In this document: positions 1 to 9,697 of the stretch, piece after piece
Layout: the number at the start of each line of letters is the position of its first letter
Position numbering within the stretch: the first letter of the stretch is position 1
NCBI GenBank assembly: GCA_903913215.1
Contig: CAIWKE010000028.1
Coordinates: forward strand, 186,001-250,000
DNA: 64,000 nt
Origin: an uncultured Holophagaceae bacterium
GTDB lineage: Bacteria; Acidobacteriota; Holophagae; Holophagales; Holophagaceae
Direction: 5' to 3'
Program-made: the position numbers and the translations under genes
The notes under the pieces: model-generated
The model's input: the letters and a program-made list of their open reading frames with translations, nothing else
Told to the model about the DNA's origin: nothing
Databases searched by the model: none

Positions 1-788
1 GCTCCACCAGCGCCCTGGCCAGCCGCAGCCAGCTCACCTACCACAAGGGGCCCGTCTTCAGCACGCCCAGCGTCTACATCATCTGGTATGGCAGCTGGAC
101 CCAGACCAACGGCACGGACACCGCGGCCGGTCAGCAGATCATCCGGGACTTCTTCTCGGCCATCGGCGGTTCGCCCTACTTCATGCTCAATTCGCACTAT
201 GTGGGTTCCAGCAACGCCATTTCGGGGAATGTCACCTGGACGGGCAAGGAGGCCAATGCCGCCTACTCCTTGGGCACCGTGCTGTCGGACGCCAACATCC
301 AGACCGTCGTGGCCAATGCCATCAGCGCTGGCACCCTGCCCGCGGATAGCAACGGCCTCTACTTCGTGCTCACCTCCTCGGACGTGAATGAGTCCTCAGG
401 CTTCTGCACCCAGTACTGCGGCTGGCACACCCACGGGACCATCGGCGGGCAGAACCTCCGCTACGCCTTCATCGGCAATGCCGCCCGCTGCCTCAGCAGC
501 TGCGCGGCCCAGACCATCAGTCCCAACGCCAACCCCGGGGTGGATGGCATGGTTTCCGTGCTGGCCCACGAGCTGGAGGAAGCCACTACGGACGCCGACG
601 GCACCGCCTGGTATGCCCGCAGCGGCTACGAGAACGGCGATGACTGCGCCTGGACCTTCGGCACCACCTACGCGGTCGCCAATGGTTCCTACGCGAACAT
701 GAAGCTGGGTACCCGCGACTTCCTCATCCAGCGCAACGTGGACTTCCGGTCCACGGGTGGCCAGTACTGCGATCTCGCCCACAAGTAG
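1..788 (+). CDS. PHI-1/EXORDIUM-like secreted protein, 3' part
   Basis: The gene enters the window already open; the frame begins at base 3 and gives 261 residues. The sequence resembles the phosphate-induced protein 1 (EXORDIUM) family, best known from plants and also found in soil bacteria. Visible family-like stretches are VYIIWYGSW near the left edge, YFVLTSSDV, a Cys-rich segment CTQYCGWHTH, and the histidine/glutamate-rich VSVLAHELEEA near residues 184-194, followed by ENGDDCAWTFG. Several paired cysteines suit an exported protein. The N-terminus and any signal peptide are outside the window. HELEE resembles a metallopeptidase helix (HExxH-like without the second His), but peptidase activity is not established for this family. 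Substrate and role are unknown. Confidence 0.7.
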   Translation, partial: STSALASRSQLTYHKGPVFSTPSVYIIWYGSWTQTNGTDTAAGQQIIRDFFSAIGGSPYFMLNSHYVGSSNAISGNVTWTGKEANAAYSLGTVLSDANIQTVVANAISAGTLPADSNGLYFVLTSSDVNESSGFCTQYCGWHTHGTIGGQNLRYAFIGNAARCLSSCAAQTISPNANPGVDGMVSVLAHELEEATTDADGTAWYARSGYENGDDCAWTFGTTYAVANGSYANMKLGTRDFLIQRNVDFRSTGGQYCDLAHK

Positions 789-810
789 ACCGGCCCTTTC
801 CTCCCAGCAC

Positions 811-830
811 CGGCGGGCCTCGGCCCGCCG
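811..830 (+). terminator. GC-rich hairpin after the PHI-1-like gene
   Basis: CGGCGGGC and GCCCGCCG are perfectly complementary with a CTCG loop, 22 bases after the stop codon. The following bases are not a clear T-run, so this is either a weak intrinsic terminator or an RNA 3'-end stabiliser. It lies between the stop at 788 and the aminotransferase start at 898. Confidence 0.45.
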
Positions 831-897
831 GTGGTCTGTCCGGCCCTCGCTCAAGGCCCGGAGGGGGCGGCTACACTGGACGTTTTCCGGGGTTTCC

Positions 898-2106
898 ATG
901 TCCTACGTTCGTCGTGCCGAGTTCCTTCCGTTCACCCGCCCCATGGTGGGCGAGGAGGAGATCGCGGAGATCATCGACACCATCCACAGCGGCTGGATCA
1001 CCACAGGGCCAAAGTCGGCGAAGTTCGAGGAGAAGCTGCAAGCCTACAACGGCGTGCCCCACTGCCTGGCCATGAACAGCGCCACCACGGCTCAGGAGAT
1101 CACCATGCAGGTGCTGGACCTGCAGCCCGGCGACGAAGTGATCACCACCTCGCTCACTTGGGTCAGCACCCTCAGTACCGTGGTGCTACAGGGCGGCGTG
1201 CCAGTGCTGGTGGACATCGATCCCGTCACCCTGAACCTCGATTCTGCCAAGGTGGAGGCGACCATCACGCCCCGCACCAAGGGCATCATCCCGGTGCATC
1301 TCACGGGCCTGCCCTGTCCCATGGAGGCCATCTGGAAGATCGCTGAGAAGCATGGTCTCTGGGTCATCGAGGACGCGGCCCAGGCCATGGGCGCTCACTA
1401 CAACGGCACCAAGATCGGGGGGAACCCGCGCTCGGTCATGAGCGTTTACAGCTTCCACCCCAACAAGAACATGACCACCGGCGAGGGCGGCGCCATCGCC
1501 TTCTTCAACGATGACTATGAAAGCCGCATCAAGCGCCTGCGCTTCCACGGCATCGACCGGGATGCCTGGAAGCGCTTCGCCAAGGAAGGCAGCCCCCATA
1601 CGGAAGTATTCGAGCCCGCCCGCAAAGCCAACTTCATGGACCTGCAGGCGGCCATGGGCCTGCATCAGATCGACAAGCTGGACGGCTTCAATGCCCGGCG
1701 GGGCGTGCTCTTCCACCGCTACCTGGAGCTGCTGAAGGATGTGGAAGAAGTCCTGCTGCCCTGGCCTGGCGATGCCATCCACGGCCACTGCTTCCACCTT
1801 TTCGTGCTGCGGGTCCACCCTGAGAAGCTGGGTCTGGACCGGGACGCCTTCGTGGCGGCGCTGAAGGAGGAGAACATTGGCACGGGCATCCACTACCGCC
1901 CGGCCCACGTGCACCCCTGGTACCGGGACTTCTACGCGGCGAACCCGCAGCACCTGCCCAAGGCGGGCCTGCCTCACAGCGAATGGAGCGGGGAGCGGCT
2001 CCTGAGCCTGCCTCTCTGGCCGGGCCTCAGTGAGGCGGATCAGGATCAGGTTGTGGCGGCCATCAAGCAGGTCATCGCCCAGGCCCATGCGGGAAACAAG
2101 ACCTGA
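898..2106 (+). CDS. DegT/DnrJ/EryC1/StrS aminotransferase
   Basis: A 402-residue PLP-dependent aminotransferase of the family that aminates keto-sugar nucleotides (ArnB-like). The PLP lysine is K190 in SFHPNKNMTTGEGG. The family's WITTGPKS and VPHCLAMNSAT stretches lie near residues 33-65, and VIEDAAQAMGA near 156-165 carries the cofactor-contacting aspartate. The ATG at 898 is chosen because MSYVRRAEFLPFTRP matches the usual family N-terminus; an earlier in-frame ATG at 757 would overlap the preceding gene and add unrelated sequence. No sugar-nucleotide genes are adjacent, so the substrate cannot be named. Likely role is synthesis of an amino sugar for envelope glycans. Confidence 0.85.
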   Translation: MSYVRRAEFLPFTRPMVGEEEIAEIIDTIHSGWITTGPKSAKFEEKLQAYNGVPHCLAMNSATTAQEITMQVLDLQPGDEVITTSLTWVSTLSTVVLQGGVPVLVDIDPVTLNLDSAKVEATITPRTKGIIPVHLTGLPCPMEAIWKIAEKHGLWVIEDAAQAMGAHYNGTKIGGNPRSVMSVYSFHPNKNMTTGEGGAIAFFNDDYESRIKRLRFHGIDRDAWKRFAKEGSPHTEVFEPARKANFMDLQAAMGLHQIDKLDGFNARRGVLFHRYLELLKDVEEVLLPWPGDAIHGHCFHLFVLRVHPEKLGLDRDAFVAALKEENIGTGIHYRPAHVHPWYRDFYAANPQHLPKAGLPHSEWSGERLLSLPLWPGLSEADQDQVVAAIKQVIAQAHAGNKT

Positions 2107-2181
2107 AACTACGAATTAATTCAGCAAAAATCGAACGCTATTTATCTTATTCGGGGGGAGTTTCGATAGTGAGTTGAGGAC

Positions 2182-4050
2182 GTGAGCCCGGTGCTCAACT
2201 TGTTCATCATTCTCCTGTCGATCTTGCTGCAGATAGCCGCGGCGGGCTTGGCCCTTCGAATGAACCGCATCGTGGCCCGCCCGGTGGCCTGGATGCTGAT
2301 CTCCGGGGCCCTGGTCCTCATGGCGGGCCGACGGCTCCATTCCGTGGGTGCCCTGGTGGAGGCGGGTCTGCCGAGCGGCCTGCTGCTCAACGAGGTGCTG
2401 GGCCTGGTCATCTCGACCATGCTCCTGGTTGGGGTCATCCACCTGCGGGAGATCTTCCTGGGCCAGGCGGCCCAGGCCACCCGGTTGGCCGAGGCCCGCA
2501 CCGAAGCCCACAGCGAGGCAGACAAGCTGCGCGCGGTCATGGCGGCAGTGCCCGTGCCCCTCTGGATCGCCGAGGACCAGGACTGCCGCATCGTGCGGGG
2601 GAACCCAGTGGGGGGAGCCCTCCTGCGGCTTCCGGTGGGGGAGAACCACGCTGCGGCGCTGGCGGGGGAAGGTCCCTCCAATCTCTTCCATCTGGCCCAG
2701 GGGGGCGAGGTGCTGGTGGCAGCGCGGACCCCCCTCCACCGGGCCGCCAAGGGTGGGGAGGTCATCCACGACGAGCCCCTGGACCTGGTCTTCACCGACG
2801 GGGAGATCCGCCACCTGCGGGCCTACGCAACGCCGCTCCGCGACCATGCGGACCACATCCATGGCGCTCTCTGCAGCCTCGTGGATGTCACCCAGACCCG
2901 CAAGGTCGAGGAGGCCCTCTCCAGGGCCCAGAAGATGGAGAGCCTGGGGATGCTGTCCGGGGGCATCGCTCACGACTTCAACAACATCTTCCAGGCCATG
3001 GTGGCGAACCTGGAAATGGCCCAGGTGGCGATTCCCGAGAATTCGAAGGCCCACCCCTACCTGCTGCGCCTGAACCTGGGCCTGGCTCGGGCCAGCCAAC
3101 TCAGCCGGGATCTCCTCCACTGCTCCGGGGGGGATCTCCGGCGGCCTGAATTCCAAGCCCTCTCGCCCCTGGTGGCCCAGATCCTGGACCGCATGGGTAC
3201 TCCACTCGCACGGGAGCTGGCGGAGTCCCTGCCCCTGGTGCTGGTGGATCCGGTCCTCATGGGCCGGGTGGTGGAGAATCTGGTCACCAACGCCCTGGAG
3301 GCCAGCCATGGCGGCGGCGCCATCAGGGTCCGCACCGGTCAGCGGAGCGTGACGGCCAAGGATCTGGGCACTGGCCTCTGGCCTGAGGCCATCGAGCCCG
3401 GCAGCTATGTGGTCCTGGAGGTGACGGACCAGGGCCATGGCATCGAAGTGGCGACCCTGTCGAAGATCTTCGACCCCTTCTTCTCCACCCGCGAGGTGGG
3501 GCGTGGGCTGGGGCTCGCGGCGGCCCTGGGCATCGTGCGGGGGCACCGGGGCGGCATCCAGGTGGAGAGCATTCCCGGCGTGGGCAGCGTGTTCCGGGTT
3601 CACCTGCCTTCACCCGAGGGGACCGAGGTCCCGGTACCGGTGCCGGACTTCGAGGTCCACAGCGGCAACCTCGTGCTCCTGGTCGATGACGAGCTGGACC
3701 TGCGGGAGGTCATGGCCGAGATGCTGCAGGACTGGTTCGGGCTGAAGGTCATCTCCGCCTCGGACGGCGTGGAGGCCCTGGCGCAGTTCAATCAGAACCC
3801 GGAGCGCTTCGACCTGGTGATCCTGGATGCCACCATGCCCCGCATGGGCGGCGTGGAGGCCTTCCAGGCCATGCGGGCCATCCGGCCCACCCTGCCGGGA
3901 ATCCTGTGCAGTGGTTACGCCCTGCAGGCCTCCCGGGACCAGGCCATTGCCCAGGGGTTCACGGACTTCCTCAAGAAGCCCTTCACCAGCGCTGAACTGG
4001 AGGACCTCATCAACCGGGCCCTGGGGCCGGGGCCACGCGGGCAGGGCTAG
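2182..4050 (+). CDS. Hybrid histidine kinase with C-terminal receiver
   Basis: A 622-residue membrane sensor kinase. Three hydrophobic segments fill residues 1-95, a PAS-like region follows (about 115-245), then a dimerisation/phosphoacceptor helix with H264 in GGIAHDFNNIF, an HATPase domain (about 350-475, with DQGHGI and GRGLGLAAALGIV) and a receiver domain (about 495-615) with D549 in LVILDATMPRMGG. The AHDFNN form is typical of NtrB-like hybrid kinases whose receiver lacks a DNA-binding output. The start is GTG at 2182, preceded by TGAGGA. The 75-base gap upstream is AT-rich and probably holds the promoter. The cognate output protein is not evident. Confidence 0.85.
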   Translation: MSPVLNLFIILLSILLQIAAAGLALRMNRIVARPVAWMLISGALVLMAGRRLHSVGALVEAGLPSGLLLNEVLGLVISTMLLVGVIHLREIFLGQAAQATRLAEARTEAHSEADKLRAVMAAVPVPLWIAEDQDCRIVRGNPVGGALLRLPVGENHAAALAGEGPSNLFHLAQGGEVLVAARTPLHRAAKGGEVIHDEPLDLVFTDGEIRHLRAYATPLRDHADHIHGALCSLVDVTQTRKVEEALSRAQKMESLGMLSGGIAHDFNNIFQAMVANLEMAQVAIPENSKAHPYLLRLNLGLARASQLSRDLLHCSGGDLRRPEFQALSPLVAQILDRMGTPLARELAESLPLVLVDPVLMGRVVENLVTNALEASHGGGAIRVRTGQRSVTAKDLGTGLWPEAIEPGSYVVLEVTDQGHGIEVATLSKIFDPFFSTREVGRGLGLAAALGIVRGHRGGIQVESIPGVGSVFRVHLPSPEGTEVPVPVPDFEVHSGNLVLLVDDELDLREVMAEMLQDWFGLKVISASDGVEALAQFNQNPERFDLVILDATMPRMGGVEAFQAMRAIRPTLPGILCSGYALQASRDQAIAQGFTDFLKKPFTSAELEDLINRALGPGPRGQG

Positions 4051-4076
4051 CGATCGCACGCGCCGCATGGGCTAGG

Positions 4077-4134
4077 TTCACCACGAAGAAGGGTCCCCGC
4101 CTCCCTTCATGGTCTTCCTGTCTTCGTGATTGAT
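4077..4134. repeat. CACGAAG-type intergenic inverted repeat, copy 1
   Basis: TTCACCACGAAGAAGG on the left and CTTCCTGTCTTCGTGATTGA on the right form imperfect arms around a GC-rich centre. It lies between the convergent ends of the hybrid kinase and the HAD nucleotidase. It resembles the elements at 21470-21572 and 29722-29766, and may serve as a bidirectional terminator. Confidence 0.5.
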
Positions 4135-4137
4135 CGG

Positions 4138-5616
4138 TTAGAACCGCTGCCCCACCCGTTCGTGGGGCAGGGCGGGCACGGGGGCGTACACGGTGCTGTG
4201 GGGGTCCACCATGTAGAGGTTTCCGACTTTGCCGGTGTAGGCGCAGGCGAACTGCTGGATCTGGTCCGCGAAGCGGGTCTGCTCGTCCCGATCCCGGAAC
4301 ATGGGGCCCCACATGGGATTGAAGACCGCCTCCACCTCCCGGAGCAGCATGTCGATTTCGCGGGCCTGGGCCTCGGTCCGCTTTTGCAGCGCCTCGGCGC
4401 TGGTGGCCAGCTGGGCGGCTTCCTGGTCCAGGGCCGTGGTGGCCTCGGCGCTGAGGCGGGATCCCAACACATGCCGTCGCACCCGGTTCCGCTTCCACTG
4501 ATCCAAGAGTACCGAGGCGCGGCGGCTGCTGCGCCGACGGGCTGTCTCCAGGCGGCGGAGGCCCCGCAGGTCGTCGGCCTTGGACTCCAGCAGCTTCAAC
4601 TCGTGCTCCAGCTCCGGCACCAGCAGGAGGGTCCGCCAGGAGGCGTTCTTTTTGGAGCGCAGCACGTCGCCGTAGATGTGGTCACCCACGTAGAGCACCT
4701 GCTCCCCCTGGGCCTGGAGCAGGCCCTCCAGCCAGGCCGTGTGGCCCCCGGTGAAGCAGCGGGGCTGGCCCGGCACCGGCACGGCCGGGGGCGAGTCCAG
4801 GAAGAAGGTGGGCTTGCGGCTGCTCACCACCATCAGGTCGAAGTAGTCCGTCCAGTGCGGGCGGGACTCATCCTGGCCATTGAGCAGGTGGCTCAGCACC
4901 CCATCCGTGAAGGTCCACTCGCTGTTGGTGAGGAGGAAGAGCTTCTTGCCCTCGCGCTTCATGCGGTCCAGGGCCAGGGCCAGTTGCGGGTCCTGGGGGA
5001 TGAAGAAGGCCCGGTGCTGGAGGATCTCCGCTTTCATCTCGCCGTTGCGGTGGACTGTGTCGATGGCCCAGCGGACGTCTGCGAAGAGCTGCAGGTAGTT
5101 CTCGGCCTTCACGATGCCCCGGTCCAGGCCATCCACCAGCTGGGCGAAGAGGTGGCTCTCGGGGATCTCGAAGAGGGTGTCAATGCAGCGGAAGCCCTTG
5201 GCGGCGGTGGCGAGACGGCGCCGTCCGTACACGGCCTCCAGCTCCGCGTGGGTCATGGCCCGGCTCCCGTGGCTGCCGCGCACCACCTGTCGCTCCCGGT
5301 TCAGCTTGAGCAGGTTGCCTCGCAGCCCGTCCAGCACCAGGCCGCGCACGGCGAAGGCCGGGTCGTACTCCAGTTCCACCAGCCAGGGCGAGTAGTCCCG
5401 GTCCCGGGCCAGCAGGCGCGCCGCCTTTTTGAAGGCCAGTTCATCGATCTCCGGCGACTTGTACCGGGCCAGGGTGTGGTCCATGTCGAAGCCCACGGCT
5501 TTGATCTCGCCGAAGGGCAGGGTACGAAGGGCATAGAGCTTCAGCGCAGGCGCCAGCCGGTCCTCGCCCTCCAGCAGGGGGGGCGTGGCAAGGATGGCAA
5601 GGTCCCGGGCGTTCAT
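4138..5616 (-). CDS. HAD-type 5'-nucleotidase family protein
   Basis: A 492-residue cytosolic HAD phosphohydrolase of the purine 5'-nucleotidase (cN-II-like) family. Motif I is GFDMDHTLARYK with the nucleophile and acid pair D44 and D46. LFLLTNSEW supplies motif II, and VLYVGDHIYGDVLRSKK supplies motif IV with its metal-binding Asp. Length matches the bacterial HAD-IG 5'-nucleotidase group. The C-terminal third is helical and charged. Start at ATG 5614-5616; no strong Shine-Dalgarno is visible. The gene lies 33 bases downstream of the SprT-like gene on the same strand, so the two are probably cotranscribed. The exact nucleotide substrate cannot be read from the sequence. Confidence 0.85.
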   Translation of the reverse strand: MNARDLAILATPPLLEGEDRLAPALKLYALRTLPFGEIKAVGFDMDHTLARYKSPEIDELAFKKAARLLARDRDYSPWLVELEYDPAFAVRGLVLDGLRGNLLKLNRERQVVRGSHGSRAMTHAELEAVYGRRRLATAAKGFRCIDTLFEIPESHLFAQLVDGLDRGIVKAENYLQLFADVRWAIDTVHRNGEMKAEILQHRAFFIPQDPQLALALDRMKREGKKLFLLTNSEWTFTDGVLSHLLNGQDESRPHWTDYFDLMVVSSRKPTFFLDSPPAVPVPGQPRCFTGGHTAWLEGLLQAQGEQVLYVGDHIYGDVLRSKKNASWRTLLLVPELEHELKLLESKADDLRGLRRLETARRRSSRRASVLLDQWKRNRVRRHVLGSRLSAEATTALDQEAAQLATSAEALQKRTEAQAREIDMLLREVEAVFNPMWGPMFRDRDEQTRFADQIQQFACAYTGKVGNLYMVDPHSTVYAPVPALPHERVGQRF

Positions 5617-5649
5617 GGCAGGAGTGTACCCCGCAAGGCGACCGGGCGA

Positions 5650-6045
5650 TCAGTCCGGTTCGTGACCAATGCCATGGGTGATGCTCTGGTGCCCGAATAC
5701 CTCGAAGGCCAGCCTGCGGAAACGGTCGCTGTGACCCCAGTCCCTGTCGCGGTCCATCCACAGCTTGTAGTGGATGAGCTCGTGCTCCAGTATCCTCTGC
5801 TGTACCTGCTCGGGGTCGTGGCAATTCATGCCGCAGACTTGCTGGGGCCAGGGCCAGTCCCGGCGGCGCAGCAGGGGGATGCTGAGCCGGATCTCCGGGT
5901 GCCACTTTCCCCGGGAGTCCTTCTCGATGACAAAGAGCCCCGCGCAGCGCAGCATGCGCGGCGACCAGACCACCGGGGGCGGGGCCAGGTCCCAGCCCGC
6001 CGCGCGGAGGATGGCCTGGGCCTTGTGGCGGAGGGTGAGGTTCAT
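5650..6045 (-). CDS. SprT-like zinc metallopeptidase-family protein
   Basis: A 131-residue protein with the zinc motif HELIHYKLW (H88, E89, H92) and a preceding QQRILEHELIH helix typical of the SprT-like/WSS1 fold. It is small, without an obvious C-terminal zinc ribbon. The start is ATG 6043-6045 (MNLTLRHKAQAILRAAGW), because upstream in-frame codons encode low-complexity sequence that runs into the divergent promoter region. Proteases of this fold in eukaryotes act on DNA-protein crosslinks; the role of the bacterial proteins is largely unproven. Probably in an operon with the HAD nucleotidase 33 bases downstream, and divergent from the MASE1 kinase at 6170. Confidence 0.75.
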   Translation of the reverse strand: MNLTLRHKAQAILRAAGWDLAPPPVVWSPRMLRCAGLFVIEKDSRGKWHPEIRLSIPLLRRRDWPWPQQVCGMNCHDPEQVQQRILEHELIHYKLWMDRDRDWGHSDRFRRLAFEVFGHQSITHGIGHEPD

Positions 6046-6169
6046 ACCCCCAGTTTGGGGCCTTCCCGGCCATTTTGGCCCTGGTCCCCAGCAACATTCA
6101 ACCATCTGACTCCAGGCCTCGATAAGGGAGGAGGCAGGCCTCTCCATCGCATCCTGCGAAGGACGCTTC

Positions 6170-9100
6170 ATGCAACTCATGTCTGGCCAGCCCGCTCCGA
6201 GGTGGCTCCTGCCGCGAAGTGGGCCATTGGTGAACGGTAAGACGCTGCTGGAGTGCGCCCTTGCGGCGGCGCTGCTGGTGGTCATCTCCTGGGGGAGTTC
6301 CCAGCTCCTGGTGCTGCCCCAGGCCCAGACCTATTTCTCCCCCCTGAGCGGCGTCGCCTTGGCCTTGTTGATCCTTTCGCGGGGGCGGCTCTGGCTCGGC
6401 GTGCTTCTGGGGGCGCTGGTCTCGGCACTCGTCCAGAGGGAGACTCCGGGGGCCTCCTTGGGCCTCGCCCTGAGCCAGACCTTTTCGTTCTGGCTAGGGG
6501 CAGGGCTTGTGAACTCCCGGGAGGGGTTTGACCCCCAACTTGCCAGGACAAGGGATTTTTTCCGCGTGATCCTCCTGGGCGGGGTACTCAGCACCAGCCT
6601 TCATGCCCTCGTCGAGTCGGGGCTTCATGCCTCCCATGCCAGCAGTACTGAATATTCTCTTGTGGCGTTGTATTTCAGGGAGTGGGTGAACGACCTCCTG
6701 GGCATCGTGATCATCACGCCGTTCATCCTCGTCTGCCGGAGCCCGGTGCGGACTTGGCTCATGGTCCGCCGTCCCTGGGAAGCCACGGTCATCTTCCTGT
6801 CGAGTCTCCTCGTCGGATCGGTGCTGTTCCTCGGGTGGGGCGGCGCCTGGCTCGGAACCCACGGCCGGTCCATCTGGATGGTCCTCGCCCTGATCCCCGC
6901 CGCGCTCCGGCTTGGCCCGCAGGGCACCATGTTGATCACGAACCTGGTCGGACTCTTCGCCATCCTCAGTGCGGTCCATGGGACGGGCGTGTTCATGGAT
7001 GATTTCCGCCAGTCCGAATTTTTCACGACCTGGTCCTATGTGGCGCTGCTGGTGCTGATCGGCATGTCTGTGGCCACCACCGTGCAGGAGCTGGAGAAGT
7101 CAGAGGAGGAGGGGAGACAACGGGAGGAACATTTCCGGACCTACATCCACCAGGCTCCCTCAGCCGTCCTCGTTTCAGATGAATCGGGGACGGTGATCGA
7201 GGGGAACCCAGCCGCCGAGGCCGTGTTCGGCTACAGCTTGAGCGAGCTCCTGGGCCTGCGGATTGCCGATTTCCATGTGCCACCCCCGGCCCTCCCGCTC
7301 TGGAATGCCCTTTCGGCCCTGCCGCGGGGCACCTCGTTGACAGACGATTTCCAGATCACCCGCTTCGATGGAACCTTCCGCTGGGTGAACGTGAATGCAG
7401 CCTGTCTGGCCGATGGCCGACGCCTGATCTACCTTCAGGACATGACGGACCGCATCCATGCCGAGCAGGACTTGCAGGATCGGCAGGATCTTCAGGAGCA
7501 GATCGAGGCTGAACTCGAATTCCGGAGCCTGCACCTGGAAGAGGTGGTGTTGGAGCGCACCGAACAGCTGAGCGAAGCCAATGCAGCGCTGCTCAGACAG
7601 AGCCAGGAAATCCAGACGCTGAACCAGGGGCTCGTGGGGAGGGCCCAGGCTGCGGAGGCCGCCAGCCAGGCCAAGAGCCAATTCCTGGCGAACATGAGCC
7701 ATGAAATCCGGACTCCCCTCAATGCCATTCTTGGGCTGACCCACCTTGCCAAGCGCCAAAACCCAGCCAGGGAAACCCAGGACAAGTTGATCAAGATCGC
7801 CCAGTCAGGGACCCTCCTGCTGGGTGTGGTCAACGACATCCTGGACATGTCGAAAATCGAGGCGGACAAGTTGAGCCTTGAGCACATCGATTTTGAGGTC
7901 GATCGGGTGGTCGAGGCGGCCTGCTCCCAGGTGGTGGAGAAGCTCCAGGCCAAGGGGGTGGAACTCATCGTGGACCTGGAGCCCGCCCTCTGTGATGTCT
8001 TCATGGGAGATCCCGTCCGGGTCGGTCAGGTGCTCCTCAACTTCTTGACCAATGCCGCGAAATTCACGGAACAGGGAACGATCCTGCTGAGCGGGCGCAT
8101 CACTGATCAGTCGGCTGAGGGCATCACGGCGCGATTCGAGGTCCGGGATACCGGCCCCGGCATTTCTGAGGCCATGCTCCTGCAGCTGTTCGAGCCCTTC
8201 ACTCAAGCCGATGCCTCGACCACCCGAAAGAACGGCGGCACCGGGCTCGGCCTCGCCATCAGCCGCAGGTTGGCGAGGATGATGGGCGGAGACATTGGCG
8301 TCCACACAAAGGCGGGTGAAGGCTCTGCCTTCTGGTTCACCCTCAGGCTCTCCCCCGCAGGCAGCTGCCCGGTCTCACTCCCACCACCCGTCCGTGTCCT
8401 GACCTACTCCCGGGCCCTGGTGGTCGATGATCTGAAACTCACGCGCATCATCGTCGGGCGGATCTTGAAATCCATCGGCATCGAAAACGAAGCTTGCGAG
8501 TCCGGGGAAGCAGCGCTGGCACTGCTACTCGAGGCCAGCCAAACCGCCCGCCCATTCGACCTGGTCTTCGTCGACAAGCTGCTCGGGGGGATGGACGGCC
8601 TCGAGATCTGTCGGCGGATGAGGGCGCTGCCCCTGCCGGTCCAGCCGGTGGCCGTGATGATCACGAGCAGTCCAGACCTGGACCTCATCGAGGAGGCGAC
8701 CCAGGTTGGTTTCGCCCTGGTCATGCAGAAACCGCTGACCCGACAGACCCTTCAGGAGACCCTGGAACGCTTCGAGGAGCTTGGCACCGGAGCTTCGATC
8801 CGGGGTCCGGAGCAGTCCTCCCTGGAGCAGGCCCTGGTGAGAGACCACCACGGCGCCAGGATCCTCCTGGTGGAAGACAACGTCGTCAACCAGGAAGTGG
8901 CCCGGGAGCTGCTAGAAGCGGTCGGCTGCCGGGTCGACATCGCCAACAACGGCGAGGTTGCGGTCGCCCTGGCCCGAATGGCGCCCTACGAGATCATCCT
9001 CATGGATCTCCACATGCCCGTCATGGATGGATTCCAGGCCACTCGGGCGATTCGCGCCCAGGAAACCGGCCAGCGGGTTCCCATCATCGCCATGACCGCT

Positions 9101-9697
9101 GATGTGTTCGAAGAGGAGCGCAAGCAGTGCCTGGAGGCTGGGATGGATGCCCATCTTGGGAAGCCCTTTGCACCCGAGACGCTGTTCTCCCAGCTGCTGC
9201 GCTGGTTGCCTCCCCGGAAGGGCGAGAAGCAGGCGGGGTCGGCCCTGCTGCCGAAGTCTGAACCTGAGCCTCTCCCAGTGACCGACGAGGAAATCCGGGC
9301 CTTGCTGGGCACCTTGCCGGGCATCAACCTGGATCTGGGGCTGAAGATCGTGCGGGGGAAACTGCCTCTCTTCCATTCTCTCGTGTTGAAATATGTCGCC
9401 CTGCATGAAAACGCCACCGGCAATATCAGGTTGCTGCTGGAAGGCGAGAACCGGGTGGAAGCCCAGCGGCTCGCTCATTCTTTGATCGGCGCCGCAGGGT
9501 TTCTGGGTGCCGAGGCCATCAGCGGCAGCGCCAGGGAGCTGGAACAGGCCCTGCTGAACATGGCCGATGGCGCCGAGGTACAGCGGCTGGTTGGGGTCCT
9601 CGAAGGCAGGCAGTCGGAGCTCTGCCAGGCCGTGAAGAACCTGCCGGTGCCCGGTTTGACTGGCCCTCAGAACACTGCCCCCAGCTTGGAGATCTAG
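6170..9697 (+). CDS. MASE1-type hybrid histidine kinase with two receivers and HPt
   Basis: A 1175-residue membrane phosphorelay protein. An eight-or-so helix MASE1-like membrane sensor covers residues 25-305. A PAS domain (about 325-440) and a coiled-coil linker follow. The HisKA helix carries H511 in NMSHEIRTPLN, and the HATPase domain holds DTGPGI and GGTGLGLAISRRLA. Receiver 1 has D802 (VFVDKLL), receiver 2 has D946 (ILMDLHMPVMDG), and a C-terminal HPt domain has H1103 in RLAHSLIGAAGFLGA. This is a complete His-Asp-His relay in one chain. The ATG at 6170 has GAAGGA six bases upstream. The next gene starts directly after the stop codon, so the REC-HATPase protein is its likely partner. Confidence 0.9.
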   Translation: MQLMSGQPAPRWLLPRSGPLVNGKTLLECALAAALLVVISWGSSQLLVLPQAQTYFSPLSGVALALLILSRGRLWLGVLLGALVSALVQRETPGASLGLALSQTFSFWLGAGLVNSREGFDPQLARTRDFFRVILLGGVLSTSLHALVESGLHASHASSTEYSLVALYFREWVNDLLGIVIITPFILVCRSPVRTWLMVRRPWEATVIFLSSLLVGSVLFLGWGGAWLGTHGRSIWMVLALIPAALRLGPQGTMLITNLVGLFAILSAVHGTGVFMDDFRQSEFFTTWSYVALLVLIGMSVATTVQELEKSEEEGRQREEHFRTYIHQAPSAVLVSDESGTVIEGNPAAEAVFGYSLSELLGLRIADFHVPPPALPLWNALSALPRGTSLTDDFQITRFDGTFRWVNVNAACLADGRRLIYLQDMTDRIHAEQDLQDRQDLQEQIEAELEFRSLHLEEVVLERTEQLSEANAALLRQSQEIQTLNQGLVGRAQAAEAASQAKSQFLANMSHEIRTPLNAILGLTHLAKRQNPARETQDKLIKIAQSGTLLLGVVNDILDMSKIEADKLSLEHIDFEVDRVVEAACSQVVEKLQAKGVELIVDLEPALCDVFMGDPVRVGQVLLNFLTNAAKFTEQGTILLSGRITDQSAEGITARFEVRDTGPGISEAMLLQLFEPFTQADASTTRKNGGTGLGLAISRRLARMMGGDIGVHTKAGEGSAFWFTLRLSPAGSCPVSLPPPVRVLTYSRALVVDDLKLTRIIVGRILKSIGIENEACESGEAALALLLEASQTARPFDLVFVDKLLGGMDGLEICRRMRALPLPVQPVAVMITSSPDLDLIEEATQVGFALVMQKPLTRQTLQETLERFEELGTGASIRGPEQSSLEQALVRDHHGARILLVEDNVVNQEVARELLEAVGCRVDIANNGEVAVALARMAPYEIILMDLHMPVMDGFQATRAIRAQETGQRVPIIAMTADVFEEERKQCLEAGMDAHLGKPFAPETLFSQLLRWLPPRKGEKQAGSALLPKSEPEPLPVTDEEIRALLGTLPGINLDLGLKIVRGKLPLFHSLVLKYVALHENATGNIRLLLEGENRVEAQRLAHSLIGAAGFLGAEAISGSARELEQALLNMADGAEVQRLVGVLEGRQSELCQAVKNLPVPGLTGPQNTAPSLEI

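Noticed and set aside
4126-6240. A 704-codon plus-strand frame
   Set aside because: It is antisense to the HAD nucleotidase and SprT-like genes, whose motifs are unmistakable; its product is Gly/Val/His-rich shadow sequence typical of high-G+C DNA.
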